DNA of 64,000 nucleotides from the NCBI GenBank assembly GCA_963738835.1, contig CAVTYH010000002.1:806001-870000 (forward strand). The letters run 5' to 3'. Shown here in pieces: positions 17,609-24,172 of this stretch. The DNA is from CAVTYH01 sp963738835 (GTDB taxonomy: Bacteria; Planctomycetota; Planctomycetia; Pirellulales; JADZDJ01). Under the pieces are notes generated by a model, which was not told the origin of the DNA, ran no database searches, and saw only the letters and a program-made list of their open reading frames with translations. Both the position numbers and the translations under genes were made by a program. Each line of letters begins with the position of its first letter. Within the stretch, counting starts at the first letter, position 1.

Positions 17609-18265
17609 ATGTCCACCTCCGTCCAACAGCATCGTGCCCAAGGCCCCGATCAAGTGCGGGTCGCCGTCATCACCATCAGCGATACGCGGACCAAGGAAAA
17701 CGACACCAGCGGGAAGACGATTGTCGAGATGCTGGAAGCATCCGGCCAAAAAGTCGCCGCCTGGGAAATTGTGCCCGACGAGCCGCGCGCATTCGCGCTG
17801 ATCGAGCAATTTCGCGCGCGCCCCCATTTAGCCCCCGGCCAGTGGCCGGGGGCAACCGACGCCACACCGCCATCCGGCATTCCCCATTCCCCACTCCCCA
17901 CTCCCCAGTCTGAAGCACCCGCTCCCTTACGGTCGGGGCTCGGGAACACCCCAGCTCCCGCCGACCATTCCGAAACGGTCGACGCCATCCTGCTCACCGG
18001 CGGCACCGGGGTCGGCAGTCGCGATCAGACGTTCGAAACCATCAGCGGCCTGCTCACCAAAACGCTGCCGGGCTTTGGCGAAATTTTTCGCATGCTCAGC
18101 TTTTCTGAAGTCGGCGCCGCCGCCATGCTCAGCCGCGCCACCGGCGGACTGATCGGCCAAACCGTCGTGCTAGCAATGCCCGGCTCGACCAACGCCGTGC
18201 GCCTGGCGATGGAAAAGCTCATCGTGCCGGAGCTGCGGCATTTAGTGCGCGAAGCGCGACGGTGA
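17609..18265 (+). CDS. MoaB/MogA-family molybdenum cofactor protein with repeat-derived insert
   Basis: Adenylylates molybdopterin (or a related cofactor step). 'RVAVITISDTRT' opens the MoCF-binding fold. 'DAILLTGGTGVGSRDQT' is the TGGTG substrate loop, and 'GLIGQTVVLAMPGSTNAVRLAM' contains the conserved PGS. At 218 residues it is longer than the usual 160-180. The extra ~50 residues (about 71-120) lie between 'FRARPH' and 'ADHSETVDA' and are encoded by two palindromic repeats and a C-rich string (17827-17943). They fall in a surface loop before the TGGTG strand, so the fold may tolerate them. No other moa/moe gene is nearby. Confidence 0.85.
   Translation: MSTSVQQHRAQGPDQVRVAVITISDTRTKENDTSGKTIVEMLEASGQKVAAWEIVPDEPRAFALIEQFRARPHLAPGQWPGATDATPPSGIPHSPLPTPQSEAPAPLRSGLGNTPAPADHSETVDAILLTGGTGVGSRDQTFETISGLLTKTLPGFGEIFRMLSFSEVGAAAMLSRATGGLIGQTVVLAMPGSTNAVRLAMEKLIVPELRHLVREARR
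17827..17943. repeat. Repeat cluster inside the MoaB-like gene (families F and I)
   Basis: 17827-17856 is the family F palindrome ('tttagcccccggccagtgg' and its complement). A run of 'ccccattccccactcccc'-like units follows at ~17880-17910, then a family I palindrome at 17919-17943. All are read through in frame by the MoaB-like gene with no stop. Confidence 0.7.
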
Positions 18266-18569
18266 GGATGAAGGGGTGAATGGGTGAGCGGGTGAAGGGG
18301 TGATTTGGCAAGGGGGCGATTTTTGAGCGATGGCGTGAATGCATCGGCGATTTGGCGCTGACAGCATCCTGCCCCAATTGACCTAGAGCGGCACAGAGCG
18401 TGTCGCTATCTTACGCGGCCCGATTTTCGTTGTTCACGGTGCGTTTTGCGCTGATTGAAGAGCACACGCCGCGACGACCGATCGTCCGCCACTATGTCGG
18501 ACTGCGGGTCGCGGCTAAACGCATTTGTCACCCCTGCACCCGTTCACCCCTTCACCCGTTCATCTCGCC
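18266..18569. other. Intergenic spacer with inverted C-rich repeats
   Basis: 304 bp without a credible gene. It begins with 'gaaggggtgaatgggtga'-type units (18266-18305) and ends with the complementary 'cacccgttcaccccttcac' type (about 18528-18565). The pair could fold into a long hairpin around the ~220-bp interior. A copy of the same C-rich unit lies inside the ABC-GNAT gene near 21081. Confidence 0.5.
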
Positions 18570-19565
18570 ATGCGTAAACCCGTTTCGCTCATCATGTTGG
18601 CCGCCTTGCTCTACGGCGGCTACACGTTCTTTCAGAAATTCCAGCTGGAAGGGCTCGATAAACTGGCGGTCAAGCCGCGCACGCCCAGCAGCTCCGGCGG
18701 ATCGTACGGCGAGCTGGCTGCCAACGTGCCGGTGCGGCAGGCCGGCGCGATCAAAATTGCCAGCTTCAACATTCAAGTGTTCGGCAAGAGCAAGCTCGAT
18801 AAGCCCGAAGTGATGCAAGTGCTGGCCGAGACCGTGCGGCGGTTCGACGTGGTGGCGATTCAGGAAGTGCGCTCCGAGACCCAAGACATCGTGCCGCGGT
18901 TCATCGATTGGATTAACTCCACCGGCCGGCATTACGATTTTGTCATCGGCCCAAGGCAAGGTCGCACCGGCAGCAAAGAGCAGTACGCATTCATCTACGA
19001 TGCCCAAACCGTCGAGGTCGATCGCACGTCGATGTACAGCGTCGACGATCGGGGCGATTTCTTTCAGCGGCCGCCGTTTGTGGCGTCGTTCCGTATTCGT
19101 GAGCCGCCGCCCGATCAGGCTTTCACTTTCACGCTGATCGACGTACACACCGAGCCCGACGAAGCCGAAGCGGAAATCAACGCGCTGGCGCAGGTTTACA
19201 AATCGGTGCGCAACGATGGCCGTGGCGAAGACGACATCATTCTGCTGGGCGATCTGAACGCCGACGAACGCAAGTTCGGCCTTTTGAAATCATTGCCCGA
19301 CATGTCTTGGGTCATTCCGGCCGGCACGCCCACCAACACCCGCGGCAACAAGACGTACGACAACATTCTGTTCAACCGCCGGGCGACGGTCGAGTTCACC
19401 GGTCGCGCCGGCGTCTTCGATCTGGTGCGTGAATTCAATCTGACGATAGAACAAGCGCTGGCGATCTCCGATCACTTTCCCATCTGGGCAGAATTCAGCG
19501 CCGTCGAAGGGGGCGGCCAAACCGGCCGCTTTGCGACCCGCCCGGAAACCGTGCCGCCGCGATGA
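18570..19565 (+). CDS. Endonuclease/exonuclease/phosphatase (DNase I-fold) family protein, membrane-anchored
   Basis: About 331 residues from the ATG at 18570. 'MRKPVSLIMLAALLYGGYTFF' region is an N-terminal signal anchor. The DNase I-like fold follows: 'IKIASFNIQVFGKSK' (Asn metal site), 'VVAIQEVRS' (catalytic Glu), 'LIDVHTEPDEAEAE', 'ILLGDLNADER' (D-x-N) and 'ISDHFPIWAEF' (catalytic DH). The motif set is complete for a Mg-dependent phosphodiesterase acting on DNA or phosphoesters outside the cytoplasm. An upstream ATG at 18525 lies in C-rich repeat sequence and is unlikely. Confidence 0.87.
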   Translation: MRKPVSLIMLAALLYGGYTFFQKFQLEGLDKLAVKPRTPSSSGGSYGELAANVPVRQAGAIKIASFNIQVFGKSKLDKPEVMQVLAETVRRFDVVAIQEVRSETQDIVPRFIDWINSTGRHYDFVIGPRQGRTGSKEQYAFIYDAQTVEVDRTSMYSVDDRGDFFQRPPFVASFRIREPPPDQAFTFTLIDVHTEPDEAEAEINALAQVYKSVRNDGRGEDDIILLGDLNADERKFGLLKSLPDMSWVIPAGTPTNTRGNKTYDNILFNRRATVEFTGRAGVFDLVREFNLTIEQALAISDHFPIWAEFSAVEGGGQTGRFATRPETVPPR

Positions 19566-19579
19566 ATTCGGAACTCATT

Positions 19580-19643
19580 CCACCGCCGTGAAGCGGTGGA
19601 GCTTGCTCGCGCTCGAGCGCCGGGCCGAGCCCGGCCGCTACAC
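19580..19643. repeat. Hairpin plus family H palindrome, copy 2
   Basis: 'ccaccgccgtgaagcggtgg' (19580-19600) is followed by 'gcgccgggccgagcccggcc' and 'gctacac' (19617-19643), the same inner palindrome as at 15240-15266. The 19566-19898 spacer contains no gene. Confidence 0.6.
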
Positions 19644-19836
19644 CCGGGCCAGAACGCGGGTGGCCCCCACTCGCCGTCGGGCTTCGGCCATGAGCTCAGC
19701 CGAACGGAGACGGCTGCGATAATTTTTTTTGGAAATCGCCTCTTTGAAATTGGGCCACTCGTCTGATAATGTATTAGTGTACAAATGATCATGTATTGGT
19801 AATCGCCTGGGTCCCGCCGCCGGGATATTTTCGCGA

Positions 19837-19876
19837 GCCCGCCGCCGAAACGAATTTTTCGGCCGCGGGCTTTTTT
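19837..19876 (+). terminator. Strong rho-independent terminator-like hairpin
   Basis: A 14-bp stem (gcccgccgccgaaa paired with tttcggccgcgggc, one mismatch) with a short A/T loop is followed by six T at 19871-19876. It would stop plus-strand transcripts entering from the DNase I-fold gene and marks the left border of the phage-like module. The ParB-like start lies 20-25 bp downstream. Confidence 0.7.
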
Positions 19877-19898
19877 AATGCGCTGGTCCACACTCACC

Positions 19899-20519
19899 AT
19901 GCACATTCGCGATCGAATTAGAGAACTGCGTCGAGTGCCGGCGCGAGAGTTGAAACCCCATCCCAAAAATTGGCGCACGCATCCGCCGGCGCAGCAAGAC
20001 GCGCTGCGCGGCGTGCTGGCCGAGATCGGTTACGCTGGAGCCCTGCTCGCGCGAGAGCTGGAAGATGGAGCGCTCGAATTGATCGACGGCCACCTGCGGG
20101 CTGAAACCACGCCGGATGTGATTGTGCCGGTGCTGGTGCTCGATCTTACCGCCGACGAAGCCGACAAATTGCTGGCGACTTTCGATCCCATCAGCAGCCT
20201 GGCCAGGGCCGATGCCGCCGCCGTCGAACGGTTGCTGGCCGAAGTTCGGTTCAGCAATCCGGCCGTGCAGGCAATGGTCCAGCAAGTTGCTGCTTGCACA
20301 TTGGGTGCCACTGGCTCGGCCAGTGTTCTGGGCGAGAACGGCGTCGACTCAATTGTTTCCAGCAGCACTGGCAAAGCCAGTGGCACCCAAATACGTCCAG
20401 AAATAAAAGTCCCCACGCTGTTTCAAATTGTCGTCGAGTGCGGCGACGAAACCGATCAGCGCGAGCTTTACGAGCGTCTCTCGGCCGAAGGCTTCAAATG
20501 CCGCGTGCTCACGTTGTGA
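19899..20519 (+). CDS. ParB/sulfiredoxin-like nuclease-domain protein of a phage-type module
   Basis: About 206 residues from ATG 19899. 'VPARELKPHPKNWRTHPPAQ' and 'ALELIDGHLRAETTPDVIVPVLVLDL' give the ParB N-terminal fold, with the G-H-x-R signature that binds or hydrolyses nucleotides. Phage modules often carry a stand-alone ParB-like protein near the terminase, as here. Residues around 135-164 ('LGATGSASV...SGTQ') are encoded by a 90-bp palindromic repeat, after which the C-terminal beta-strand region resumes ('PTLFQIVVECGDETDQRELYERL'). An earlier ATG at 19878 is also in frame. Confidence 0.72.
   Translation: MHIRDRIRELRRVPARELKPHPKNWRTHPPAQQDALRGVLAEIGYAGALLARELEDGALELIDGHLRAETTPDVIVPVLVLDLTADEADKLLATFDPISSLARADAAAVERLLAEVRFSNPAVQAMVQQVAACTLGATGSASVLGENGVDSIVSSSTGKASGTQIRPEIKVPTLFQIVVECGDETDQRELYERLSAEGFKCRVLTL
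20301..20390. repeat. In-frame palindromic element, family D copy 1 (90 bp)
   Basis: Starts 'ttgggtgccactggctcgg' and ends 'gccagtggcacccaa', giving an inverted repeat of ~18-bp arms around a ~50-bp core. It is exactly 90 bp, begins on a codon boundary, contains no stop and adds 30 codons to the ParB-like gene. A related intergenic palindrome lies at 22936-22965. Confidence 0.85.
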
Positions 20520-20528
20520 CCCCATTTA

Positions 20529-20691
20529 TTTAGCCCCGGGTCAATGACCCGGGGCAATCCGCGACCCACCACCAACGACATTCAACTACCCATCAATGTT
20601 TCGATTCAAAGACGCAGGAAGAAACTCAACACCAACCCGTGCGCTGGTAATTCACACCGCATTGCCCCCGGTGTAATCACCGGAGGCTAAA
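20529..20691. repeat. Two family F palindromes flanking a short spacer
   Basis: 20529-20557 ('tttagccccgggtcaatgac' onward) and 20660-20691 ('attgcccccggtgtaatcac' onward) are inverted relative to each other. They fill most of the gap between the ParB-like and ABC-GNAT genes. I see no gene in between. Confidence 0.65.
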
Positions 20692-20706
20692 TATTGGAGA
20701 CACAAA

Positions 20707-22128
20707 ATGACGCGAATTGAAATTCAACTCGATTGTCCCGTGTTTAATTCGTTCCGCGTGCAGCAAGTGGCCGGCATGTTCGATGTGCCGCTGGCGGAGA
20801 AAGTGCGGGAAGAGCTTTCGATTGAACTGCCGGAGTGGCTGTTGGACCAACTCCCTCGCCCTTTGGGAGAGGGCCAGGGTGAGGGTGCTGCAACGACGAC
20901 GGAGTACGATCGGCGCCCTCACCCTCTCCTACGAGGAGAGGGAACGGATTGGCAAATCGGCCTCATCGTTGGCCCCTCGGGCAGCGGCAAGACGACGTTG
21001 GCCCGCCGGTTATTTGGCAGCAACTTCATCGAACACCTCGATTGGCCGGCGGATCGCGCGGTGATTGATTGCTTCGATGTCACCCCTTCACCCCCACACC
21101 CCTTCACCCGTTCAGACCTCCGGTCGCTTACGCTCCCGGCTCGCACAACGGAAGTGTCGATCCATTCGATCACCGGCCTGCTGACCGCCGTCGGTTTCAG
21201 CTCGCCGCCGTCGTGGATCAAGCCGTACCAGGTGCTCAGTGGCGGCGAAAAGTTTCGCTGCGATCTTGCCCGCGCCCTCGCCGGATGCCTCCATAAAGCC
21301 GCCGATGGTATCGGCGGTAAACTGCAAGTAGACGATCCACTCCGGTGCCTCGCGGATACCATCCGCGGCTTTATCAAGCAATCCTCCGATTCCGGCATCC
21401 CCCTTCCGCCGTCCGCCTTGCCCGTCGTCGCCTTCGACGAATTCACCAGCGTGGTCGATCGCAACGTGGCCCGCATCGGCTCGGCGGCGGTGGCCAAGGG
21501 CATTCGCAGCGGACAGATTCGCTGCCGTTTCGTGGCCGTCACGTGCCATTACGACATTCTCGATTGGCTGTGTCCCGATTGGACCATCGACATGGCCACT
21601 CGGCAGTTTGAACGGAGGTCGCTTCGGCGGCCGGAGATTGAAATCGAAATCCACCGCACAGAGCACACCATGTGGCGAACCTTTGCGCGTCATCATTATT
21701 TGAGCGCCGGGCTTAGTCGAGCGGCGCGCTGTTTCGTCGCACGGTGGTGCGGCGAGCCGGTGTCTTTTTGCGCTACCTTGCCCGTCATCGGCCGCAAAAA
21801 CCATTGGCGGATTTCACGCATCGTGACGCTGCCCGATTTTCAAGGCGTCGGCATTGGCATGCGCGTCGTCGAAGCCGTGGCCGATTTGCATCGGGCGGAA
21901 GGGCACCGGCTGAACGTGACGGCCAGCCATCCGGCGCTCATCGCGCATTGCCGCCGCTCGCCGAAGTGGCGGGCCGTGAACGTGCAGAAAACCGGTTCGC
22001 GCCCCCAGCACGGCCTGGGCGGATACGCCGGCAGCCTGGGCCGCGCCGTGGTGTCGTTTGAGTATTTAGCCCCGGGTGAACACACCCGGGGCAATGCGGT
22101 GCCCACTTCCACCGGGAATGACGAATGA
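20707..22128 (+). CDS. ABC-type ATPase fused to a GNAT acetyltransferase domain
   Basis: 473 residues. The N-terminal ABC-like ATPase has Walker A 'GPSGSGKTT' (residues 89-97), signature 'LSGGEKFRCDLARAL' (from ~177) and Walker B 'VVAFDEF' (240-246), then 'CHYDILDWL' resembling the H-loop. It is not a transporter: no membrane partner is nearby. The C-terminal ~130 residues form a GNAT domain ('HHYLSAGLSRAARCF', 'RIVTLPDFQGVGIGMRVVEAV', the acetyl-CoA loop). Four stretches are repeat-derived and in frame: ~49-79, ~125-146, 196-223 and the extreme C terminus. It sits between a ParB-like gene and a terminase. A phage DNA-modification or packaging role is inferred. Confidence 0.78.
   Translation: MTRIEIQLDCPVFNSFRVQQVAGMFDVPLAEKVREELSIELPEWLLDQLPRPLGEGQGEGAATTTEYDRRPHPLLRGEGTDWQIGLIVGPSGSGKTTLARRLFGSNFIEHLDWPADRAVIDCFDVTPSPPHPFTRSDLRSLTLPARTTEVSIHSITGLLTAVGFSSPPSWIKPYQVLSGGEKFRCDLARALAGCLHKAADGIGGKLQVDDPLRCLADTIRGFIKQSSDSGIPLPPSALPVVAFDEFTSVVDRNVARIGSAAVAKGIRSGQIRCRFVAVTCHYDILDWLCPDWTIDMATRQFERRSLRRPEIEIEIHRTEHTMWRTFARHHYLSAGLSRAARCFVARWCGEPVSFCATLPVIGRKNHWRISRIVTLPDFQGVGIGMRVVEAVADLHRAEGHRLNVTASHPALIAHCRRSPKWRAVNVQKTGSRPQHGLGGYAGSLGRAVVSFEYLAPGEHTRGNAVPTSTGNDE
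20851..20943. repeat. In-frame palindromic element, family B copy 1
   Basis: 'ctccctcgccctttgggaga' ... 'gagggtg' on the left and 'gccctcaccctctcctacga' on the right are inverted copies. It encodes 'PRPLGEGQGEGA' and 'RPHPLLRGEG' between the N-terminal strand and the Walker A of the ABC-GNAT protein. Confidence 0.8.
21081..21143. repeat. C-rich repeat plus family I palindrome inside the ABC-GNAT gene
   Basis: 21081-21114 is the 'caccccttcaccc' type unit also seen in the 18266-18569 spacer, followed by 'tccggtcgcttacgctcccg' (21118-21137). It is read in frame as 'TPSPPHPFTRSDLRSLTLP'. Confidence 0.7.
21292..21375 (-). repeat. In-frame palindromic element, family A copy 1 (84 bp)
   Basis: Exactly 84 bp with terminal arms 'cataaagccgccgatggta' and 'taccatccgcggctttat'. 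Each arm is itself a small hairpin. The core is the reverse complement of the cores of copies 2 and 3, so this copy is inverted. It is read in frame as 'HKAADGIGGKLQVDDPLRCL' and onward, adding 28 codons between the ABC signature and Walker B. Confidence 0.9.
22075..22095. repeat. Family F palindrome at the ABC-GNAT C terminus
   Basis: 'tttagccccgggtgaacaca' plus the complementary arm is read as 'LAPGEHTRG', so the last ~20 residues of the protein are probably repeat-derived. A string of 'atgacgaat'-like units follows (22119-22180). Confidence 0.65.
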
Positions 22129-22186
22129 CGAAATTCAAATGACGAATGAATGACCAATGACGAAGCACGAATGATCAAACAACAAA

Positions 22187-22489
22187 TCACGAATGCCCCA
22201 CCACCAAACTAATCAGCATCACAATGCCGGCAATCAACACCAACAGCGCCGTGAGCAGCAACACACCAAAAAACATGCCAAAAAACGTAAACGCAAACGC
22301 CCGCCGCATGCCGCGCACGCCGCCGAAGAGCGCACCGATGGCGGCCGGAATGCCCAGGATCAAAAAGAAGATCGCGCTGCCGATCTCGTCATCCAACCGC
22401 ATTTTGATGGCGAAACACATGAGCGCGATGGGGACCATCATCAGCAGGATGTTCCGCAACGGGAATTGGAGTTTGCTTGGCGGGTCCAT
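22187..22489 (-). CDS. Small membrane protein, tandem paralogue 1
   Basis: 100 residues, almost all hydrophobic. The N terminus 'KLQFPLRNILLMMVPIALM' shares the F-x-L-x-N-I-x-L-M-M signature with the next three genes. Three predicted membrane segments with a Gly-rich turn 'IGALFGGVRGMRRAF' between the second and third, also shared. No function is recognised. All four paralogues lie on the minus strand inside a plus-strand phage-like module. Confidence 0.65.
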   Translation of the reverse strand: MDPPSKLQFPLRNILLMMVPIALMCFAIKMRLDDEIGSAIFFLILGIPAAIGALFGGVRGMRRAFAFTFFGMFFGVLLLTALLVLIAGIVMLISLVVGHS

Positions 22490-22501
22490 ACTTCACCACG
22501 A

Positions 22502-22798
22502 TCAACGGGTCATGGCCACAAATCTTGATACAAGATCAATAATCAAAATGGCAGTGATGAACACGAGATGCCCACACATTCCCAATAGGAACCCTTTCCA
22601 CATTCCTTTCCAGCCCCCTAATACCGCACCAATTCCCGCAGACACGCCAGGGATCGCAAGTCCAACGGCCCACCAGACCAATGAGTCGATGCTTTCGCCA
22701 CGAAGCGCGCGATTCTCGAACCAACAAGCCACCGCCAACGGAATCATCATCAGCAGGATGTTCCACAGCGGAAACTGGAATTTGCTTGGCGAGTTCAT
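22502..22798 (-). CDS. Small membrane protein, tandem paralogue 2
   Basis: 98 residues. 'KFQFPLWNILLMMIPLAVACWF' and 'IGAVLGGWKGMWKGFLLGM' match paralogue 1 and 4 closely, including the spacing. Three predicted membrane helices. It ends 12 bp upstream of paralogue 1, so the array is probably one transcript. Confidence 0.65.
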   Translation of the reverse strand: MNSPSKFQFPLWNILLMMIPLAVACWFENRALRGESIDSLVWWAVGLAIPGVSAGIGAVLGGWKGMWKGFLLGMCGHLVFITAILIIDLVSRFVAMTR

Positions 22799-22935
22799 AC
22801 TTCACCACGACCAACGGGTGCCACGGCTGGTTTATCCAGAAGTGAATACGGCATCCAACTGCAAGCGGTCGGTTGTTTCGAACAAATCCGGCTTGCACGT
22901 TCAGTTCAAAGCAAGATCACCATCGCTCGGTGCTT

Positions 22936-22965
22936 CCACTGCTGGGCGAGCCAGCAGTGGCACCC
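22936..22965. repeat. Family D palindrome, copy 2
   Basis: 'ccactgctgggcgagccagc' continuing to 'agtggcaccc' forms a hairpin between paralogues 2 and 3. Its arms resemble those of the 90-bp element in the ParB-like gene. Confidence 0.6.
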
Positions 22966-22993
22966 GGCGGACGACTTGGACTTGTCTGGCCGA

Positions 22994-23275
22994 TCACCGG
23001 AAACGCAGTCGGAAGATTTTTTCCAAATCGAGAATGCCGAAAAAGACCAGGAACAAAAACACGAAGTATCCAATCAGGCAGCCAATGCCCAAGCCGGTTC
23101 GTCCGCCAAACAGTGCGCCGACAATCGGTGCGATGCCCACAACAATCGCTGCCACGACAACATCGATCGATGGCAGCCAAATGCCGTAACTCACCACCGT
23201 GGAAACCACGGCCAGCGGCACCATCATCAGCATGATGTTCGCCAGCGAGAAGCGGAATTTGTTTCGCCAATCCAT
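22994..23275 (-). CDS. Small membrane protein, tandem paralogue 3
   Basis: From 'MDWRNKFRFSLANIMLMMVP' at 23275 (a Met at 23290 is also possible) the protein is 93 residues. The shared N-terminal motif is followed by 'VGALFGGRTGLGIGCLIGY' and a long hydrophobic C terminus. It differs most from the others in the second helix. Confidence 0.62.
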   Translation of the reverse strand: MDWRNKFRFSLANIMLMMVPLAVVSTVVSYGIWLPSIDVVVAAIVVGIAPIVGALFGGRTGLGIGCLIGYFVFLFLVFFGILDLEKIFRLRFR

Positions 23276-23286
23276 AAACAAAGCAT

Positions 23287-23586
23287 TCAACTGCCTATCG
23301 CTTCGATGATCCTAATTACAAGCAGAATCAGCGCGAGGACTGCAACGCAAATAATCGCGCTCCACATGCCATACGCCCATCCTTTCCAAAATCCCTTTTT
23401 GCCGCCGATCGATGCTCCGACTGCCGTCGGCACAAAAATGAGTGCGAATGCCACACTCAGAGATTGGAGAAAATCGATAGCGTCGCCCCGAGACGCGCAA
23501 ACTGCAATCCAACACGCCACGGCCACCGGAATCATCATCAACATGATGTTCGCCAACGAGAAGCGGAATTTGTATCGCCAATCCAT
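23287..23586 (-). CDS. Small membrane protein, tandem paralogue 4
   Basis: From 'MDWRYKFRFSLANIMLMMIP' at 23586 the protein is 99 residues; a longer frame to 23667 would add a leader unlike the paralogues. Shares 'VGASIGGKKGFWKGWAYGMW' with paralogue 2 ('GGWKGMWKGFLLGM'). Probably the first gene of the array transcript. Its upstream region is shared with the divergent HTH gene (gap 23587-23725). Confidence 0.62.
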   Translation of the reverse strand: MDWRYKFRFSLANIMLMMIPVAVACWIAVCASRGDAIDFLQSLSVAFALIFVPTAVGASIGGKKGFWKGWAYGMWSAIICVAVLALILLVIRIIEAIGS

Positions 23587-23725
23587 ACAGCACCCTGCCG
23601 TCGATTGTAAACGCGGGAAAAGTGAGGGAAAAATGCCGACCGCAAAAATGTCGTTTTCCTCGAACAAAACACCATTTTCGTCCCCAATATTTTACCCTCG
23701 TACCCCCGGGGTTTGATTTTCCAAT

Positions 23726-24172
23726 ATGAAACCGATTCTTGATGAAAGCAAACGCGAAATCATCTGCGGCATCTTGGCCGTCGGCGGAACGTACCAACTG
23801 GCGGCCCAGCGCGTCGGTTGTAGTCGACAGACGATTCGCAACACCGCCAATCGACATCCCGAATTCCGTAAGAAGCTCGACGAAGCCACGACGAACCCGG
23901 AAATCTTGTTCCTCAACACCATCCGCGAAGCCAGCAAGCAAGCAAAATTCTGGCCGGCCGCTAAATGGGCATGCAACACATGTATCCGGACCGCTACGCG
24001 CAAAGCGCGCACGATGAGTGTGCGCGAAGTGCGGGAATTGATCTCCCAATTGGTCAGCGCCGTTGCCCAGGCCATTCCCGACGTTCATCTCCGCGCAGAG
24101 GTTCGTCGTCGCATCTACGAGTTGACTGGCCGCAGGCTTCGCAAAGCAAAGGAGTCGCGTCGTGGCAAATAA
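23726..24172 (+). CDS. HTH protein, probable small-terminase-like partner
   Basis: 148 residues. 'GTYQLAAQRVGCSRQTIRNTA' is a helix-turn-helix of the resolvase/transposase type, followed by an Arg/Lys-rich C terminus ('RAEVRRRIYELTGRRLRKAK'). Its position directly before the large terminase, with an 11-bp overlap, matches a small terminase subunit that recognises the packaging site. Sequence similarity to known TerS families is not obvious by eye. Confidence 0.6.
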   Translation: MKPILDESKREIICGILAVGGTYQLAAQRVGCSRQTIRNTANRHPEFRKKLDEATTNPEILFLNTIREASKQAKFWPAAKWACNTCIRTATRKARTMSVREVRELISQLVSAVAQAIPDVHLRAEVRRRIYELTGRRLRKAKESRRGK

